The translations under genes and the position numbers were made by a program. The notes below the pieces were generated by a model. The model was not told where the DNA came from, did not search any database, and saw only the letters and a program-made list of their open reading frames with translations. Shown one piece after another: positions 17,348-24,455 of a stretch of DNA of 43,936 nt (positions are counted from its first letter, which is position 1; each line of letters begins with the position of its first letter). This DNA comes from Acidobacteria bacterium RBG_13_68_16 (GTDB lineage: Bacteria > Acidobacteriota > Thermoanaerobaculia > Thermoanaerobaculales > Thermoanaerobaculaceae). Where the stretch lies: assembly GCA_001766905.1 (NCBI GenBank), contig MEKI01000071.1, positions 13,784-57,719 on the forward strand. Reading direction: 5' to 3'.

Positions 17348-17802
17348 GGGGTGCACTCCGCCCTCGAAAGCGCCGCCGTCAGGGCATTGGCATCGCTCGC
17401 CCCCTCGAAAGCGCTCCTCACGTTCGGGTCACCCAGCACCCGGGCGATGCTGGAGAGGACCTGGAGGTGGGCGCTCGGCTGTTCTGCCGGCGAGAAGATG
17501 AAGAAGAACAGACGGGCGAACCCCGCGTCGAGGTCGAATGCAACGGGCTCCAAAGCACGAGCGAAGGCCGCAACGACCCTGGCGAGGCCCGGGACCTTGC
17601 AGTGCGGAATGGCGGTCTGGTCGCCGACCACCGTGGCGCCCAACCTTTCCCTGTCGAGCAGCAGGTCAACCAGATCCTGCGAGCGCTGGACGGCCCCCGC
17701 CTGCTCGAGGCGTTGGGCGACGTAAACGAGCACCTCCTCCCGAGTGTGCGCCGGGATGTCCAGGAAAACATGCTCGGGCTTGAGGAGGTCGCGAAGCAAC
17801 AT
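17344..17802 (-). CDS. ptsN: PTS EIIA-Ntr family regulatory protein
   Basis: A 152-aa EIIA of the fructose/nitrogen class. It opens LLRDLLKPEHVFLDIPAHTREEVL. The phospho-accepting histidine is H67 in GDQTAIPHCKVPGL, preceded by RERLGATVVG. The C-terminus has LFFFIFSPAEQPSAHLQVLSSIARVL. In enterobacteria it regulates potassium transport and sigma-54-related functions in its phosphorylated or free form. The ATG at 17802 is chosen because similarity starts there; the open frame extends upstream to 18156 but overlaps hpf and has no similarity. It lies 23 bp after hpf, with rpoN behind it, and overlaps hprK by 4 bp. This is the classic rpoN-linked ptsN arrangement. Confidence 0.94.
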   Translation of the reverse strand: MLLRDLLKPEHVFLDIPAHTREEVLVYVAQRLEQAGAVQRSQDLVDLLLDRERLGATVVGDQTAIPHCKVPGLARVVAAFARALEPVAFDLDAGFARLFFFIFSPAEQPSAHLQVLSSIARVLGDPNVRSAFEGASDANALTAALSRAECTP

Positions 17803-17825
17803 GGGGCGCCCGTCTCGCCTGCCGA

Positions 17826-18362
17826 TCAGAAATCCGGGGTAACGAGACCGTACGTGCGGTCCCGCCTGCGGTAGAGGACACTGACTCGGTCCGAGGCAGC
17901 CTCGCGGAACACGATGAAGTCCTCTTTCGAGCTGTCCAGCTGAAGAGCCGCCTCCTCCACGGTCATAGGCACAACAGGAACGTGGCGGGTCTCCACCACC
18001 TCGGGGGTTCCGCGGCGCACCGACTCCGGCTCGACCACCTCGACCTGCCAACTCCCCTCCTTGGCACGGGGCCGCTTCCGGCTCGTGAGTTTCTGCTTCA
18101 TTCGGCGCGCCTGCTGTTCGAGCTTCCCAACCAGCTCTTGCAGAGACGTCGTCCATTCCGGCGTCTCCGAGGACGCCTCCACTTCGAAGTCCTTGCCACG
18201 GATGTACGCCTCTACCGAGATCCTGTGCTTTTCCTGAGCAACCGTTAAGCGCGCCTCCTGGACCGCATTGAAGTACTTCGCCAGACGGTTGAACTTCTTC
18301 TGTGCCAGGGCACGCTGTTGCGGCGTCAGCTCGGTGTTGCGGGCGATGAACTCAAGCTCCAT
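17826..18362 (-). CDS. hpf: Ribosome hibernation promoting factor, long form
   Basis: A 178-aa long-form HPF (RaiA/S30AE family), which dimerises 70S ribosomes into inactive 100S particles. The N-terminal S30AE domain reads MELEFIARNTELTPQQR, then KYFNAVQEARLTVAQEKHRISVEAYI. A basic linker (ARRMKQKLTSRKRPRAKEG) leads to the C-terminal dimerisation domain: PMTVEEAALQLDSSKEDFIVF, SVLYRRRDRTYGLV. The ATG at 18362 is favoured over 18413 because the S30AE domain begins there. AGGAGG lies about 14 nt upstream with a G-run between. A possible -10 (TACAAT) lies within the 73-bp rpoN-hpf gap. The rpoN-hpf-ptsN order is widely conserved. Confidence 0.95.
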   Translation of the reverse strand: MELEFIARNTELTPQQRALAQKKFNRLAKYFNAVQEARLTVAQEKHRISVEAYIRGKDFEVEASSETPEWTTSLQELVGKLEQQARRMKQKLTSRKRPRAKEGSWQVEVVEPESVRRGTPEVVETRHVPVVPMTVEEAALQLDSSKEDFIVFREAASDRVSVLYRRRDRTYGLVTPDF

Positions 18363-18411
18363 GGCCCCCCCTTTCCTCCTGTTTCTACCTCGCACCTTCC
18401 GAGACACCGTC

Positions 18412-18417
18412 ATTGTA
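18412..18417 (-). promoter_or_regulatory. Possible -10 element upstream of hpf
   Basis: TACAAT on the minus strand lies 49 nt before the hpf start, in the rpoN-hpf gap. No acceptable -35 is at 16-18 bp. It may allow hpf-ptsN-hprK expression independent of rpoN. Confidence 0.3.
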
Positions 18418-18434
18418 GCCTTTCGTTCAAAGGC

Positions 18435-19979
18435 CTATCGCAGGACCCGCCGCCGCTGCTCCGAGGACGGGACCCCCAGCTCCTCACGGTACTTCGCCAC
18501 GGTTCGGCGGGCTATGCGAATGCCCAAACGGTTGAGCTGCCGGGCCACCCGGGCGTCGGAGAGCGGGTGAGCCGCTTCCTCCTGGTTGATGAGGTCCTTG
18601 ATGCGTTCCTTCACGACCACGGAGGAGATGTCACCTTGGAGAGCGTGAGAGATCGCGGAGTGGAAGAAGTACTTGAGCGGGAAGATTCCGCGCGGGGTGG
18701 CCATGAACTTGTTGGCGACGACCCGGCTCACCGTTGACTCGTGCATGCCAATGTCGTCGGCGATGTCGCGGAGCACGAGCGGCCGGAGGTGCGCAATTCC
18801 CCTCTCGAGGAAATCCTCCTGGCGGCGCACGATGGCCGAGGTGACGCGCGCAATCGTGCTCTGGCGCTGTTCGACCGAACGAAGGAACCACAACGCCGAA
18901 CGCATCCGTTCGCGGAGGTACCCCTTCGCCTCCCCCTCGAGGGCGCGGCTCTGCAGAAGGCGCAGGTAGCGCGGCGAGATGCGGAGACGAGGCAGGCCGT
19001 CGTCGTTGAGGACCACCCGCCACTGGTCGCCGTCCTTCGCCACCACGACATCGGGCTCGATGGACTGGTTGTCGTTGGGGCCGAGCCGGGCCCCGGGATG
19101 TGGGTCGAGGTGGCGCAGCACCTCCATGACCGCACGGACGGAATCGCGGGGCGCGCCAAGCTTCTGCGCGATGCGATCCCACCTCTGGTGGAGGACATCC
19201 TCGAACGCCTCCCCGACAACCCGCTTCGTGAGTGCCAGCATCTCGGGCTCGATTTCCCGGTCAAAGCGCTCGAGCTGAAGCAGGAAGCACTCCTTGAGTG
19301 AGCGTGCCCCGATCCCTGCCGGCTCGAGCCGCTGCACGACGGCGATCGCTTCGCGAACCTGCTCGACCGGCATACCGAACTGGGCCGCGAGCTCTCCATC
19401 CGAGGTTCGCAGGTACCCGTCGGGGTCGAGGTTGCCGATGATGAACTCGCATAGCGCCGCGAGCCCCTCCGGGACTTGGAGCAGACGGAGCTGGGAGCAG
19501 AGGTCGTCGAACATGCTCTCGGCGCGCGCCGGCGAGTTCTCCAGCGAGCGCTCCTCTCCGTCGTCCCACGCCGGGGCGACGCTCGGGCCATCGTGCAGGT
19601 AATTCGCGAACAGGGCGTCGAGCTCCACCTCCCCGAAGGGGTCGGCGGCTCCTGCCTCTGCGGACACGGGCTCCTCGGGCGCCGCGGGTTCGCCGGCCGG
19701 CGCCTCGGCCTGCTCCTCCTCAGCAGCGTCGGCCTGAGCCGCGGCCTCGTCGGCGGCCGTGGCCTCCTCGACGTCGGCGGTCACCTCCGCGCCGGCCCCG
19801 TCCTCCTCGCCGGGAGGCTCGTCCGTCATTTCCAGCAGTGGGTTGGCCTGCACCTCCTGGGCGAGCGCCTGCTCGAGCTCGAGGCGCGACAGCTGCAGCA
19901 GCTTGATCGCCTGCTGCAACGTGGGCGTCATCACTAGCCTTTGCGCCAGCTTGAGGTGGAGCTTTTGCTCGAGTGCCAT
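18435..19979 (-). CDS. rpoN: RNA polymerase sigma-54 factor
   Basis: Sigma-54, 514 aa, which needs AAA+ activators to open promoters of the -24/-12 type. Region I is LHLKLAQRLVMTPTLQQAIKLLQLSRLEL (residues 7 onwards), rich in Gln and Leu. An unusually long acidic region II (about residues 55-140, rich in E, A, D and P) follows. The core-binding domain includes LDPDGYLR and RLEPAGIGARSLKECFLLQL. The HTH and RpoN box (ARRTVAKYREELGVPSS) are at the C-terminus. The start ATG lies 3 bp after the lptB stop, so rpoN is in the lptCA-lptB transcript, as in many proteobacteria (lptA-lptB-rpoN-hpf-ptsN). No sigma-54 activator gene is in the window. Confidence 0.98.
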   Translation of the reverse strand: MALEQKLHLKLAQRLVMTPTLQQAIKLLQLSRLELEQALAQEVQANPLLEMTDEPPGEEDGAGAEVTADVEEATAADEAAAQADAAEEEQAEAPAGEPAAPEEPVSAEAGAADPFGEVELDALFANYLHDGPSVAPAWDDGEERSLENSPARAESMFDDLCSQLRLLQVPEGLAALCEFIIGNLDPDGYLRTSDGELAAQFGMPVEQVREAIAVVQRLEPAGIGARSLKECFLLQLERFDREIEPEMLALTKRVVGEAFEDVLHQRWDRIAQKLGAPRDSVRAVMEVLRHLDPHPGARLGPNDNQSIEPDVVVAKDGDQWRVVLNDDGLPRLRISPRYLRLLQSRALEGEAKGYLRERMRSALWFLRSVEQRQSTIARVTSAIVRRQEDFLERGIAHLRPLVLRDIADDIGMHESTVSRVVANKFMATPRGIFPLKYFFHSAISHALQGDISSVVVKERIKDLINQEEAAHPLSDARVARQLNRLGIRIARRTVAKYREELGVPSSEQRRRVLR

Positions 19980-19982
19980 CGC

Positions 19983-20711
19983 CTAGAGTTGGAACTCTTC
20001 TCCCAGATACACTTGCCTGACAAGCGGGTCCTTCGCCAGGGTTTCCGGGTCGCCGCTTGCAAAAACCTTGCCGTCTTTGATGATAGAAGCCCGATCCGTG
20101 ATTTTCAAGGTGTCCCGCACGTTGTGATCGGTGATCAGGATACCGTAGCCCTTGTGGCGCAGGTGGCGAATGAGGCGCTGGACATCGAGTACGGTGATAG
20201 GGTCGATTCCGGCGAACGGCTCGTCGAGGAGCAGGAAGTGCGGCTCGGTGACGAGCGCCCTGGCGATCTCCAGCCGCCGGCGCTCACCGCCCGACAGGGT
20301 CTCCGCCCGCTGCCGGCGGAGCTTCTCGAGACCGAACTCCTCCAGCAGCTCGACTACCCGGCTAGCGGCGTTCTCCCAGGGGACGCCCAGCAGTTCGAGA
20401 ACACCGAAAAGGTTGTCCTCGACCGAGATGCGACGGAACACAGAGGCTTCCTGGGGAAGGTACGAGATCCCGAGCCGTGCACGCCGGTACATCGGAAGGG
20501 CGGTGACGTCCTCGTCCCCTACCCACACGGTCCCCGCATCGGGCTGCACGAGGCCCACCAGCATGTAGAAGGTGGTCGTCTTGCCGGCGCCGTTGGGGCC
20601 CAGCAGCCCGACGACCTCGCCCCCTTCAAGGGTGAGGGAGACGCCGTCCACGACGGGGCGCTTTCGGTAGTGCTTGACGAGCTCGCGGGCCTGAAGGCGC
20701 AGCGGGTCTAT
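19983..20711 (-). CDS. lptB: LPS export ABC transporter ATP-binding protein
   Basis: ABC ATPase of the LptB2FG exporter, about 242 aa. Walker A is GPNGAGKT (residues 38-45), the signature [15 protein letters not shown] (139-153), Walker [14 protein letters not shown], and the H-loop [12 protein letters not shown]. The LptB-typical [18 protein letters not shown] is present. The start is a problem. No ATG, GTG or TTG lies near the expected N-terminus ([11 protein letters not shown]). A GGGGAGG ribosome site is followed by ATA at 20709-20711 (overlapping the lptCA stop as ATAG) and by CTG at 20700-20702. I give the ATA because its spacing from the ribosome site is right; CTG is the alternative. 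It is coupled to lptCA upstream and rpoN downstream. Confidence 0.93.
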   Translation of the reverse strand: MDPLRLQARELVKHYRKRPVVDGVSLTLEGGEVVGLLGPNGAGKTTTFYMLVGLVQPDAGTVWVGDEDVTALPMYRRARLGISYLPQEASVFRRISVEDNLFGVLELLGVPWENAASRVVELLEEFGLEKLRRQRAETLSGGERRRLEIARALVTEPHFLLLDEPFAGIDPITVLDVQRLIRHLRHKGYGILITDHNVRDTLKITDRASIIKDGKVFASGDPETLAKDPLVRQVYLGEEFQL

Positions 20712-22687
20712 GGTTTCCTCCCCTGGGGCCGCGGCGTGGCCGCCGGCTTTGTCGGATGGTAGAGCGTCTCGCTCGGATTGTCCTCCGCGCCGAGGACGAC
20801 GACGGTGTTGGCCGCGCGCTGCCATTGCAGGTGATTCGCCTTGACCTGGTTCCCCGACGGCTCCTTGACCAGCACGGGGTTCCCCCAGATCTCGAAGACC
20901 CCGTCCTCCACCATCAGGCGTGCCTTCTGGCCGGTCATGACCCTTGCGGTGGCCCGGTCGCGCAGCGTCACCCCGCCGTCGAGGTCCGCGAGCACGAGGT
21001 TGCCGGCGTCGTCCATGGTCGCCACCAGTCGCTGGCATGAAGCTTCCGCCTGGGGGTCCTCGAGCGTCACATCCCCCTCGTAGGTGGCGACGGCGGCGGT
21101 GCGGTCATAGCGCATCTGCCGTCCGCGCACTTGGAGCTGCTGCCCAGATCCCGACTTGGCGACGGCGCCGGTCGTGGTCAGGACATCGCCGCGGCCGGTC
21201 ACGATCTCCCTCTCGCGTTCGTAGTCGAGACGGTCGGCACGAACGAGGCGGGCGCCCTGCCACAGTCTCGCATCGCCCTCGAGCCAGACGCGGCCTCCGC
21301 CCTCGGATGCGTTCGCTGCGTTGGCCGCGAAGCGCACAGGCGCCTCGCCGCCGCCCATCAGGCCGGACCGCTGCAGCACGCCTATCACCTGCCCCCGAGC
21401 CACGACGGTGCCGGCTTCGTCGCCCTGCAGACGGTCGCACCACGCAGTCGAATCCGGGCCTCCAAGGAGCACCCTCTTCCCGCTGGCGGGGACGAGCGTG
21501 AAGCTGCGCGACCGCATGGAGTACTCCAGCTCACCGCCCTCCGCCCACTGGTTGCCGGTGTAGAGCCGGACCTCCTCGCTCGCCCGCACCGTCCGGGCCT
21601 GCCCGGCGTCGAAGACGAGACGCATGCGGGTAGCCTTCGCGCCGCGCGGGTCCTCGTCCTTGCGCAGCTCCTCCCCGCACGCCAGGCCGTGCCCCTCGAG
21701 CCACTCCCACGCCGTCCGTGTCCCCTCACCCACCACCGACCAGGCGTCGAACTCCCGCCATCCGGTTGCCGGATCGGCGAGCGTCACCGTCACCCACCCG
21801 GTTGTTTGCAGGGGCTCTACGGCGAGCCGGAAACGGCCGTCGGCGAGCGCCTCCAAGTCGGCGTTCCCGGCGCGCCCCCGCACGTCGCTGCCGTCCTCGA
21901 GAGTGCCGTCGAGGAACACCGGGCCCTCGAGCGAGATCTTGCGGAGCTCGCCCTCTGCCGCAACGAGCTGAACCTCCGCACGGGCCGCCTTCGCCTGCAA
22001 GCTTCCGCGCAGGATGGTCAAGCCTTCTGGGAAGCGAGCGACGGCCCTCGTGCGGTCGTACACGAGGCGCGGCGCGAGAAAGATCGTGGAGGGCGCCGCC
22101 GATGCCTTGGTTTCATGCCAGGTGACCGAGACGCCGCCGAAGAGCTCCATGGTGTTCTGCTCGAGAGAGCTCCGCGTGCCCCCGGCGAGACCACCCCACC
22201 CGGGACCGGCGAAGGTCACGGCCCCGTTGCTCTGCAGAAGCCGGTCGGGCCCACCCAGCGTGAACCCACTCGCCCTCACTGCGACACCCCCTTGGAGTGA
22301 AAGCTCGGCGTCGCCCACGGTCTGTCCTCCGTGCTTCGTGGGGTCGAACCGCAGGCCGTCGGAGCGCAGGCCGAACGCGACCTGACCCCCGTGGTAGAGC
22401 GAGACCTGGACGTCGTGAAACTCATACCACCCGGAGCTGAACTCCACCGCCTCGCGCGCCGCGATACGGAAGTTTGGCTCGATGCCGAGGGTGTCCGAGT
22501 AGACGAAACCCTTGTGGACTCGGACCGGCTGCTCCTGGCCCACGTTTCCCGGGGCTTGGACCTCCACCTCCTCCGTCTGCGGCTGGCGTCGCAGGTGGCG
22601 CTGCAGATAGCTCCCGAACAGGACAACGACCCAGAGGAACAGGAGGACGAGAGAGATGCGGCGCAGGGCAGAAAGGCGGGAGTTCAC
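20708..22687 (-). CDS. Fused LptC-LptA LPS transport protein
   Basis: A 659-aa protein with one N-terminal membrane segment ([20 protein letters not shown], residues about 7-26) and a very long periplasmic region of beta-strand repeats. Residues about 30-180 look like LptC ([33 protein letters not shown]). The C-terminal half, with alternating [36 protein letters not shown] and [15 protein letters not shown], is LptA/OstA jelly-roll type. It would bridge the inner-membrane exporter to the outer membrane. The start is the GTG at 22687, overlapping the accA stop (GTGA). Separate LptC and LptA are each about 190 aa, so this protein is also expanded in the middle, where I recognise nothing specific. 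lptB follows immediately. Confidence 0.8.
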   Translation of the reverse strand: MNSRLSALRRISLVLLFLWVVVLFGSYLQRHLRRQPQTEEVEVQAPGNVGQEQPVRVHKGFVYSDTLGIEPNFRIAAREAVEFSSGWYEFHDVQVSLYHGGQVAFGLRSDGLRFDPTKHGGQTVGDAELSLQGGVAVRASGFTLGGPDRLLQSNGAVTFAGPGWGGLAGGTRSSLEQNTMELFGGVSVTWHETKASAAPSTIFLAPRLVYDRTRAVARFPEGLTILRGSLQAKAARAEVQLVAAEGELRKISLEGPVFLDGTLEDGSDVRGRAGNADLEALADGRFRLAVEPLQTTGWVTVTLADPATGWREFDAWSVVGEGTRTAWEWLEGHGLACGEELRKDEDPRGAKATRMRLVFDAGQARTVRASEEVRLYTGNQWAEGGELEYSMRSRSFTLVPASGKRVLLGGPDSTAWCDRLQGDEAGTVVARGQVIGVLQRSGLMGGGEAPVRFAANAANASEGGGRVWLEGDARLWQGARLVRADRLDYEREREIVTGRGDVLTTTGAVAKSGSGQQLQVRGRQMRYDRTAAVATYEGDVTLEDPQAEASCQRLVATMDDAGNLVLADLDGGVTLRDRATARVMTGQKARLMVEDGVFEIWGNPVLVKEPSGNQVKANHLQWQRAANTVVVLGAEDNPSETLYHPTKPAATPRPQGRKP

Positions 22688-23637
22688 CGTTCGATGAACT
22701 TGCCCATGGTGCGAAACTTGGCAAAGCGTCGCCGGGGCAGTTCTTCTCGTTTGATCCGCCGCAACTCGACTAGCGCCTTGCGAATCGCGCTGCCCACCGT
22801 CCTGATGGCGAGGTTGGGGTCCATGTGTGCGCCGCCCAGGGGCTCCGGGAGGATCTCGTCGATGACGCCGAGTTCCTGAAGGTCGTGTGCCGTCAGTCGC
22901 AGGGCACTTGCAGCCCGCTGCACCTCGGTCTGATCCTTCCACAGGATCGCCGCGCACCCTTCAGGGGAGATCACCGAGTAGATCGCATGCTCCATCATCA
23001 AGATGCGGTCACCGATCCCGACCGCAAGCGCGCCACCCGAGCCACCCTCCCCGGTTACGACAACAACGATGGGTACCGTGAGCGAGGCCATCTCCCGGAG
23101 GTTGCGTGCGATCGCCTCGGCCTGGCCGCGCTCCTCGGCGTCGATCCCGGGGGACGCGCCCTGGGTGTCCACGAGGCTGACGATCGGGCGCCCGAACTTC
23201 TCCGCCATGCGCATGACCCGTAACGCCTTGCGGTACCCTTCGGGGCGCGGCTGACCGAAGTTCCGGAATAGTCGCTCGCGCGTATCGCGGCCCTTTTGGT
23301 GGCCGACCACCGCGACGCTCTCCCCGTCGAGGCGGGCAAAGCCCGTGACGATTGCGGGGTCGTCGCCAAACCCGCGGTCACCGTGGATCTCGACCCACTC
23401 GGTGAAGAGGCCCCGGATGTAGTCAAGGCAGTAAGGACGGTCGGGGTGTCGCGCCAGCTGGCACTGCTGCCACGGCGTCAGATTTTCGGTGACGCGCCGC
23501 GCCTCGTCCTCGAGCTGGGCCCTCACGCGGGCAATCTCGGCCCGGCTCCCAGCGCCCCCGCCGCGCTCCGCCTCCGCGAGCCGCTGACGCAGCTCTTCGA
23601 GGGGCACAAGGAAGGGAGGGGCTGGTGTTCCGGCCAT
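22684..23637 (-). CDS. accA: Acetyl-CoA carboxylase carboxyltransferase subunit alpha
   Basis: Alpha subunit of the acetyl-CoA carboxylase carboxyltransferase, 317 aa, the usual length. With AccD it transfers carboxyl from biotin to acetyl-CoA, the first step of fatty acid synthesis. Motifs: LARHPDRPYCLDYI, FTEWVEIHGDRGFGDDPA, VGHQKGRDTRERLFRNFG, MRMAEKFGRPIVSLVDTQGA, GEGGSGGALAVGIGD and SVISPEGCAAILWKD. The ATG at 23637 is preceded at 8 nt by a promoter -10 and has no Shine-Dalgarno, so it is probably leaderless. The open frame continues upstream to 24240 without similarity. The GTG of lptCA overlaps its stop, so this promoter probably drives the whole accA-lptCA-lptB-rpoN-hpf-pts operon. 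Confidence 0.97.
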   Translation of the reverse strand: MAGTPAPPFLVPLEELRQRLAEAERGGGAGSRAEIARVRAQLEDEARRVTENLTPWQQCQLARHPDRPYCLDYIRGLFTEWVEIHGDRGFGDDPAIVTGFARLDGESVAVVGHQKGRDTRERLFRNFGQPRPEGYRKALRVMRMAEKFGRPIVSLVDTQGASPGIDAEERGQAEAIARNLREMASLTVPIVVVVTGEGGSGGALAVGIGDRILMMEHAIYSVISPEGCAAILWKDQTEVQRAASALRLTAHDLQELGVIDEILPEPLGGAHMDPNLAIRTVGSAIRKALVELRRIKREELPRRRFAKFRTMGKFIER

Positions 23638-23645
23638 GTCCCCCG

Positions 23646-23674
23646 ACTCTAGTGAGAATGCGGCCGGATGGCAA
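23646..23674 (-). promoter_or_regulatory. Promoter of accA and the downstream lpt-rpoN-pts operon
   Basis: Minus strand: TTGCCA (23669-23674), 17-bp spacer, TAGAGT (23646-23651), then 8 nt to the accA ATG. It sits in the 70-bp gap after mtgA. Good -35, fair -10, no ribosome site. Confidence 0.6.
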
Positions 23675-23707
23675 GGGAGGACTGGGGGAGAGGGAACCTC
23701 GGCCCTC

Positions 23708-24454
23708 TCAGTGCTTTTCGCTGTCCGAGAGCGCTTCAAGGCGGCCGCGAAGCCAGTTGGCGTTGCCCATGCGCCGAAGGATCGTTGATCGGCGGAACTG
23801 CCAGCGCCGGGAAGCGGTCGTGGGGTTGTCGCGCCCGGGTGAAGGGATGGCGGCCGCCAGCGCGGCTCCCTGGTCGGCATCGAGATCGGTCGCCGGGATC
23901 CCGAAGTAGTGTTCCGACGCGGCCTCCGCACCGAACAGGCCCGGCCCAAACTCGACCGCGTTGAGGTAGAGCTCGAGTATCCGCCGCTTGCCCAGGCGGC
24001 GTTCCATCCACCACGCCAGCCTCGCCTCTCTGAGCTTGCGCCAGAACGTCCGCTCCCCGGAGAGGAAGAGGGTCTTCGCGAGCTGTTGCGTGATCGTCGA
24101 CGCCCCACGCAGGCGGCTGCCGGGCTTGCGCGACTCGACGGCCTCGATGATGGCGTCGACGTCAAGCGGCCCGTGGCCGAAGAAGTCGATGTCCTCTCCA
24201 ACCAGGACGGCGAGCTGGAGCTCGATCGAGATCGCCGCAAGCGGCACGTAGCTGTGCTCCACCTTTCGGTGGCTCCCCTCCTCCCGCCAGCGCTCCTCCT
24301 GCCGCTGCCAGGTCGCCCACCGGTGGGGCGGCGTACCCTTTCGCCACGCGGAAAGGTCCTCGGCGGGGCTCAGCAACCAGACGGCGCAGGCCGCCGCAGC
24401 GACGGCCAATATCGCGAGACCGAGGACGAGGGGTCGCCGCATGGAGCGCGTCAT
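23708..24454 (-). CDS. mtgA: Monofunctional peptidoglycan glycosyltransferase
   Basis: A 248-aa GT51-family transglycosylase that polymerises lipid II into glycan strands. One N-terminal membrane segment (LVLGLAILAVAAAACAVWLL) anchors it. Catalytic and binding motifs are VGEDIDFFGHGPLD (first Glu), RGASTITQQLAKTLFLS, RRLGKRRILELYLNAVEFG (second Glu) and GAEAASEHYFG. No transpeptidase domain follows, as in MtgA. The ATG at 24454, 1 bp after the stop of the class A PBP gene, is chosen over an in-frame 24550 start that would overlap that gene. A later ATG at 24442 is also possible. Two GT51 enzymes in tandem suggest a dedicated wall-synthesis unit. Confidence 0.92.
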   Translation of the reverse strand: MTRSMRRPLVLGLAILAVAAAACAVWLLSPAEDLSAWRKGTPPHRWATWQRQEERWREEGSHRKVEHSYVPLAAISIELQLAVLVGEDIDFFGHGPLDVDAIIEAVESRKPGSRLRGASTITQQLAKTLFLSGERTFWRKLREARLAWWMERRLGKRRILELYLNAVEFGPGLFGAEAASEHYFGIPATDLDADQGAALAAAIPSPGRDNPTTASRRWQFRRSTILRRMGNANWLRGRLEALSDSEKH

Positions 24455-24455
24455 C

